25,554 nt of DNA from Leucogyrophana mollusca (Eukaryota > Basidiomycota > Agaricomycetes > Boletales). A model generated the notes under the pieces. That model searched no databases. It was not told the DNA's origin and saw nothing but the letters and a program-made list of their open reading frames with translations. Positions 20,116-25,554 of this stretch are shown here, one piece after another. Each line of letters begins with the position of its first letter. Positions within the stretch are counted from its first letter, which is position 1. Both the position numbers and the translations under genes were made by a program. The stretch spans positions 1-25,554 of the forward strand of contig MU266657.1 of assembly GCA_021014945.1 (NCBI GenBank), read 5' to 3'.

Positions 20116-21846
20116 ACCACACGCATCAATTGCGACCATCCATACCATCTCGCCAACGCGCCACGCGCCTCTATAGTCGCGCCGTCGTTCGCGAACGACA
20201 TGCTCTGGAACTCACGTGCATGCTATCACTTCACATTCGCATTCTCCTATCCAATTTCAAGTTCTCTCATCACCCAACACCACTCTACTTTATTGCATAA
20301 TAATGCTTCGCGTTCTTCGCTTCAACGCCTGCGGAGGTCACCCACAATCTAATATCCGCTGGCGGGAAAGGTCTGGAGGCGGGATTAATAGGACGGAGGG
20401 TCTGACCCAAGAGGTTAAAGGTCCCATAATGGACGGATTCTGTCGGAATTTTACCACAGCTGCACATTGACGCTTTCGTACCATACCATCGATTCATCCA
20501 GTTTATACTTTGTATTTAACACCAGCTAGCTCACTGTAGGATAACTTACCATACTCGCCGTGCGATAATAATAGTCAACCTTGCATTTAATTCATCAATG
20601 TGTCACTACCGGGAAGACTGATGCGGCAGCTCAACAGGGGAGAATGCATGTGGTGGGTCAATGAGACCGTTGACTGTAACTTCCACACGGCTTCGTCCAC
20701 ATTGGGGGTGCTGGGCGGCAATCACCGTCCAGCTAAACTCGAGCCTTGATGTGGCGCTCCTGATAATTGACTTGAAAATAAATACAGCGCAGCAGTGTAA
20801 CACACACAGGCGCATCACGCAAAATGTACAGGTGGGAGCGCTCTGGGGAAGCCGCTGGCCGTGGCACGGCCGAATGCCCATTCCGATATGTTTAGGGCAT
20901 CAGAATGCTATGATTATTCACACCCTTGGATCTTGACTCGGAGGAGCACAGCACTTATGTGATGGTGACGGGAAGAAACCGACGGGGTTTCCTCCAATGA
21001 CTGTGTCCCATCGGCACCGACGAATGCTTCATCAGTTTCGGCTGACTCACGAGGAGGCTTTCAGTTGCCGGACTCAAGATGATACTACTCACCAACCACG
21101 TTTGCCCCGACTCCGGGCAAGTGCGCCCCCAGGCACAACCGAGTGCACAGGTGATTGCAACGATGTTTTCTGCTTTACAGGATTAGACTAGCCACCAAGT
21201 ATAAACTGTCAATCTGTCATCGGGATAAATCCTCGATCGAGCGAGTTGCAGTGGTGAAGCGCTTGCTGGTTATTTGCAATTCCTAAGTACGTGGAATACC
21301 CATCTAAAAAGAAACTCATAGGAGCGCTCATTTATGCTGCGGGATTACTCCTACTAATAAGACTTCGCAATCCGCGATTTTGGCGAGGAACAAGGATTGG
21401 ACTAAGTTCAGTGCCTTGGCCCGCTGCGCTTCTCCTTGGGTGCTTGGGATATCGGATATCGGGCGGACAAGCCAGGGATGATGGTCTGGGCGTCCAGCTT
21501 CATGGGGCTGGCATATGCCGGCCAAGGATGGAGCGGAAGGGGAGGCTTTAGAAGTAGACTCATCGATTGTGTGGAGCCGGATTCGCCACCATCGACCAAT
21601 AAGCAGACTTCCAACGCGGAACGACCCAGGCTGGCGTCAGCAGGTGCGTCAATGAGTGGTGATGCGGCCCGCTCACCAAACGTCACTACCACTTAGAGGG
21701 TTGAAGGCCTAGCGAGGAGACACCTTATCCCATCTGAGTATTCGTTTAAGTTAGACTAAAATGATGAGTTCTCAGGCTGGAATAAGTTCAGACGGGGGTA
21801 TTGGATTGTGCACCCTGACAGACCCAGACAGAAACTGATATCGAGA
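20116..21846. other. 1.7-kb spacer without recognisable genes
   Basis: This contains the 3' flanks of two converging genes, the small plus-strand gene and the minus-strand alpha/beta hydrolase. Frames of 60-94 codons occur on both strands, including 21291-21551 (+), 21436-21696 (+) and 21692-21408 (-), which overlap each other. None has a domain, consistent splice signals or a promoter that I can defend. Confidence 0.45.
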
Positions 21847-23101
21847 TCACAGCTTGCCTCGGACCCCTGTCATCCACATTCCTGTCTTCAGCATTCCCTT
21901 GTCCCGTGCATCCCACCAATCCAAAATGCAATCAACCACCTCATCTTGGCGCTGTCAAGGGGGAAAAGTCAAGCAAAGATAGATAAAAATAACAGAGGAC
22001 CTACACCGGTAAAATTGTGATCCGCGTCCTCAATCAAATGAAGACTGTGAGTTCCAGGCGATCTTGCGCCGAAAGCACGAGCGTAGATAGTTGCGTCAAA
22101 ACTGAGAAGGCAAATAAGGCTGTCGTTGTTGTGCGGACATAGATAGACTCACGGTGGTACCGTCTTATCAGCGAGACCGTGCACAGTGAAAACATCTATG
22201 GTGGGGGGGAAGCTGTCCCACACTATGGCCGAATTCCAGCGAGAGAATTCCTGTAGATCATGGGGATATATCTTCTGCACCACGGCCTTGCGTGCAACGG
22301 TCACTTTCCAGTCGTAGTATCCTTTGGTCTCAAATTCCTCCTTGTAGGCTTCCGCGCCATCTTCGTACTAGCGGCTTGACAAAGAGGTACAAAGGGATGC
22401 TGCAAAAGCACATACCGTAAATTCGCTGATCGACGCTATTTTAGTGCCGGTGGGAGAAGGAGCCTGGGCTTCTCACATGCATTCTGTAACGCCCTGAAGC
22501 GTTGACCAAAGCGCGAACACCTTTCCCTTCTTCGGAGGTGCAAAGCCAGTGCATACCTACGACGGATCCCCGCGAGTGGCCAACGATCATGTCAACGTCG
22601 TACCCGTACGTGGCGCGGAGGTAAGCCACAACGGCCACGAGGTCTTCGACATCTCTTGCAAATCCGCCTTGTGTCCAAGCTCCTCCACTCTCGTGGTTAC
22701 CCCTGGCAAGATTGATGTCAGATGGACCGTCGGATGGTACGAAGTGCGTACCGAAAGTCAAATCTGAAGGAATCAAAAGGCAAGCGCAGGGCGAGACGCT
22801 TTTGAAAAAGGTAGTCCTTGTGTCTAAACGGCCATCGATAAGGTGCCTTTCGCACTGCGGTCATCATCAAAAGTTCCTGACCCCATTGTTCCGTGTAGAA
22901 TCTACGTGCTGCCCCTCAGTGAACCGTCGCCTCCAAAATACTACAAGCGGAAAGACCCCGATCAAACAATGAACTCACTAAAGCTATCTTCCTGCCATTG
23001 GTAGGTTCTTCGGGTGAAATCTGCTCTAGAACCCCAACGAGTTGGCAACCCTCTTCATTGGGGTGCGATATGTAAAGCTTTGAGGATTTTCGGTCGGACA
23101 T
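21847..23101 (-). CDS. Alpha/beta hydrolase fold protein (serine hydrolase/esterase-like)
   Basis: This is a small soluble alpha/beta hydrolase, related to the fungal serine-aminopeptidase/esterase-like family; the substrate is unknown. Eight exons: 23101-22979, 22901-22882, 22823-22752, 22702-22477, 22425-22416, 22360-22153, 22101-22005 and 21951-21847, giving 286 residues. Landmarks are ILHGTMGHKDYLFQ (oxyanion-side HG), SFRFDFRGNHESGG, the nucleophile elbow GHSRGS with Ser115, NASGRYRMHRIYDGAE, FTVHGLADKTVPP with acid Asp215, and LIEDADHNFTG with His248, a complete triad. No signal peptide or membrane segment is present. Exon 5 has only 10 nt (CGAATTTACG). Intron 5 must end at GTACGAAG (22361), not at the nearer GCTAG, or the frame is lost. 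It lies 186 bp beyond the stop of the L1-domain gene on the same strand. The ATG at 23101 was chosen because it begins the conserved part; an in-frame upstream Met exists. Confidence 0.9.
22416..22425 (-). other. 10-nt microexon of the alpha/beta hydrolase gene
   Basis: CGAATTTACG lies between intron 4 (22476-22426, 51 bp, GTGAGA...GATCAG) and intron 5 (22415-22361, 55 bp, GTATGT...ACGAAG). It encodes R-I-Y and the first base of Asp in YRMHRIYDGA. Other site pairs nearby give stops or lose the family motif. Confidence 0.65.
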
Positions 23102-23287
23102 GATGGTAGGACAAGAGAAGGTATACTTGACGGCTACCGGCTTCATAGTGACCGGTAAATGAATAGCCCAAAATGGCAGGTAGTGTTCACCTTTTGCCAC
23201 CAATGTTGGTGCGAGACAAGCTTGTGGATATAACAGATCTGCACAATAATACTGCCATAGATACATGGGGCCACATGCAGTTGCCAC

Positions 23288-25103
23288 TCACGCCTGTCCA
23301 CGCTTCTTCCCCAGTACGACTCCTTTGGCACTTGTGCCCACTTGCCCTTTCACTACCTTTGCCTTCTTTTTCTCGCCAGCCTCAGCACTCCGCTTCTCTT
23401 TTACCTCCTTTTGACTGATCGGCACACTTGAGGCAACCAGGTCTGCGTTTGCTGAAAGGTCAGCGGCCAATGCTTCAGACTCGTTTGCTGTCTTCGTATG
23501 TTTCCTTTTCTTCTTCACTGTTGGCTCGTTAGCGACTTCATCCACCTGGGAAGGTGCTTGAGGCGCAGCTTTCAGGGTTTCCGTGTCATGGGTCACGTCT
23601 GCAGCGTCGACTCCGGCCGCTTTCTTGCTTTTCTTCTTTTTGGGTAGCTCTGGCGCAATATCGGCAGGGGGTGAGACGGCCAGTGACTTCGTAGATGGCG
23701 TAGCATCAGTTGCGCTTTTTTGAGAGGTTTTTGCCTTCTTGTCCTTTTTTACCGTCGGTTCAGGGGCATTGCTTGGCAAGGATATGTCTGGCAGCAGCGG
23801 ATCGGACTCCGACTTCTTGCTCTCCTTGGCATCGCTCTTTCCTTTCTTCGAGAGAGTTCTTGGTGCATCCATAGGACTAGGTAAGATCGACTCCGCAAGC
23901 AGTGGTTTCTTCTTCTTAGTGAGCTTCTCCGACGATAGAGAAGACGAGTCGACTGCCGGTAATGGGGGTGCTTCCGTGGGAGTGACTGCGGCCACAGATT
24001 TCGCTTTGACCTTCTTCTTCGGCTTTTCCACTTCCTCATCCAAGGACCGCTTGGTTCCCTTCGTCTTAACCTTCGTAGCGATGGGCTCTACTAACGGAAC
24101 CGGTTCCTCTCCATCCATTTCCTCATCTTCTCCCGAGCTGTCAACTTTCTCCGAGCCCTGAGTGTCTGTCGCAGCCAAGCCGACCCAGCGTCCCCCTTCC
24201 TCGTCCCCAAGCTCGCATGACCATATTGGCAAGCTCATACTGGAGCTGGTCTTAATCTGGAAGCTTTGAATGTTCTCCCAGCCGCCTTTGATATTCTTCA
24301 CTATGGCAGGAAGAGCGGTTTTGATGTTTGTGAGGATCTGGGCGGGAGTGTGCGACAATATACCAATTTTGACGGATCTTGGGACTAGTTAGCCTTGCCA
24401 TCAAGCAATAAGGGGGACGTGGTGGGACATACGTGCATGTTCCTCTGTTTTGATGCATATACGTGGACTCTACGGCCCTCTCAAGCTCTCCTTTGAGATC
24501 CTTCCGAGTCAAACACACGGGGATAGGCTGCCTACAACAAACTGCATAAATTCACAGGCGGGCTTGCTGTTAGGGTATCACATACTTTTTTGCGTCGAAC
24601 CATTTTTTCCCGAGTAAACCTGGAAGCAGTGGGATGACACGCTCATCCGCAAGAAACATTCCATTTTCCTTGAGGAGCATCCTCCGCGCTTCAAATGGCC
24701 TAAACTTCCCTTTCAGCTTTTCCACCCCAACGACTCTGGAGATAAATTTGATGTTGTGCGTCTCGAGGAGATCCTTGTACTCCCGCTGAGGGTCTTTCGT
24801 GATCAGGCATATGGGCGATATTCGGGGATCGATGAGTGGATATTTCAGTGGGCTGTCTACGATATCAATTATGGTCCTGGTCGTGGAGCGCATCCGGACG
24901 TACATTTTAAAAGGCTTGATCTTTTTCTCGGGGTGCATCGTCTTCACTGCAATCTGGAGCCATATGTGCTGCTCATTGCCCGACAGCAGCTCGCTCTCCT
25001 CTTGTTCTTTCTCCTTCTTGAAGGCGTGGGAGTAAAGGGCCTCGATGGCAAGCTTACATTGTTTCACAGAGACATGTGAATCTATAAGCTCTGTCTTCGC
25101 CAT
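23288..25103 (-). CDS. Ribosomal L1-domain nucleolar protein (RSL1D1/Utp30/Cic1-like)
   Basis: This protein should act in the nucleolus in ribosome assembly. Three exons: 25103-24586, 24531-24433 and 24377-23288, giving 568 residues. The N-terminal half has the ribosomal L1 fold: ELIDSHVSVKQCKLAIEAL, LIDPRISPICLITKDPQREY, IKFISRVVGVEKLKGKFRPF, MLLKENGMFLADERVIPLLP, PIPVCLTRKDLKGELERAVE and GTCTSVKIGILSHTPAQIL. The C-terminal half is a long, low-complexity Lys/Ser/Ala/Pro tail with many KKKK/KKKRK blocks, typical of nucleolar proteins. Intron 2 (24432-24378) must use acceptor CCCAAG, past a nearer ACTAG, to keep the frame. I chose the Met at 25103 (MAKTELIDS) because it fits the family start; an in-frame ATG at 25178 with good context would add 25 residues with no clear homology. 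UTP30 and CIC1 are the yeast relatives; which is closer is not clear. Confidence 0.93.
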
Positions 25104-25554
25104 TTTCAAGGGTCTTGGAATATCAGTGGCAAAGCACCAGACGTCGTTTCTGCCTGTTTCTGCTTGGAACTTTTCCATGCCGCCGGTGGGCTCTTTGGCT
25201 TTATTTGGATCCGGGGTATATCATCAGTTATACATGTCTACATGTCTACATTATCGCAGCTAACGTGACTTGTTCCAATATTGAATACAGTTGAATTGCT
25301 CATAATGCATACTGTCGGGACCCCTCCAAACCTTATGCAATATGAACAGATATGCAGTACGAAAATAGTGACATCTCGTGACCTCATGTGACCTCTGCCA
25401 AAAAGCGTGACACACACAGCTTGTCAAGAAAAGACTGACTCGGAAAATTGCTGATTATAGAGTAAAATAGGTATTGAAGGATGGATGTTTAGTACGAAGC
25501 AATGCCTCTTGCCGTAGGTGGGCTCTAAACAGGCAGAGCTGCCTCAATAACTTG
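25104..25554. promoter_or_regulatory. Upstream region of the L1-domain gene, with short repeats
   Basis: This holds no gene that I can see. Two short repeats stand out: TACATGTC twice plus TACA at 25231-25250 (8-bp period), and GTGAC at 25368, 25378 and 25388 (exact 10-bp spacing), with another at 25407. They could be protein-binding sites of the minus-strand gene, or chance. Confidence 0.35.
25368..25397. repeat. Three 10-bp-spaced GTGAC motifs
   Basis: GTGACATCTC, GTGACCTCAT and GTGACCTCTG follow each other without a gap; a further GTGAC lies at 25407. A 10-bp period places all three on the same face of the helix. They lie about 265-295 nt upstream of the L1-domain gene's start codon. Confidence 0.5.

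Noticed and set aside
23739..25079. Plus-strand frames of 107 and 140 codons opposite the L1-domain gene
   Set aside because: They are antisense shadows of its Lys/Ser-rich tail and L1 domain.
25104..25178. 25-residue N-terminal extension of the L1-domain protein from the ATG at 25178
   Set aside because: The extension shows no L1-family similarity, and MAKTELIDS fits the family start; it remains possible.

Overview
The window looks like nuclear DNA of a mushroom-type basidiomycete (Agaricomycetes). Genes are dense and cut by many short GT-AG introns of about 47-83 bp with donors such as GTAAGT, GTATGT, GTGAGT and GTTTGT. The proteins (a fungal mitofusin, a fungal GH16 glucanase with a GPI-like tail, a nucleolar L1-domain protein, a DUF6818-type protein) fit this. 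No tRNA, rRNA or CRISPR array was seen. Most raw open frames are only exon fragments, so I rebuilt each gene by joining exons that keep frame and restore family motifs. All splice sites are read from the sequence and are not supported by transcripts.

Layout. 1-3031: a two-gene PIF/Harbinger-like DNA transposon cut by the left edge. It has a DDE transposase on + (to 983) and, tail to tail 125 bp away, a DUF6818/Myb-like partner on - (3031-1109). 3923-4225: a 303-bp non-coding unit with 26-nt inverted ends, a MITE candidate. 6415-4764 (-): a 12-exon alkenal/prostaglandin-reductase-type MDR oxidoreductase. 8798-7491 (-): a 4-exon SDR reductase with a Pro/Ser-rich insertion. 11376-9652 (-): an 11-exon secreted, probably GPI-anchored GH16 glucanase with a 6-nt microexon. 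15200-12499 (-): the mitofusin FZO1, 2 exons. 16795-18352 (+): a 9-exon quinone-oxidoreductase (PIG3-type) MDR. 19912-20115 (+): a 67-residue Ser/Gln-rich protein behind a TATA and pyrimidine-rich leader. 23101-21847 (-): an 8-exon alpha/beta hydrolase with a 10-nt microexon. 25103-23288 (-): a 3-exon ribosomal-L1-fold nucleolar protein. The remaining spacers of 0.5-1.7 kb hold nothing I can defend as a gene.

Functionally this is a mixed stretch: housekeeping (mitochondrial fusion, ribosome biogenesis), redox enzymes (two unrelated MDRs and one SDR), a cell-wall glucanase and a lipase-fold hydrolase, with a transposon at one edge. It lacks a core synthase, transporter or regulator, so I do not read it as a biosynthetic cluster. 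The most interesting signals are at gene-structure level (6-, 10- and 13-nt microexons, and two introns that must skip a nearer TAG for an AAG acceptor), the apparently intact two-gene transposon, the candidate MITE, and the small Ser/Gln-rich gene.
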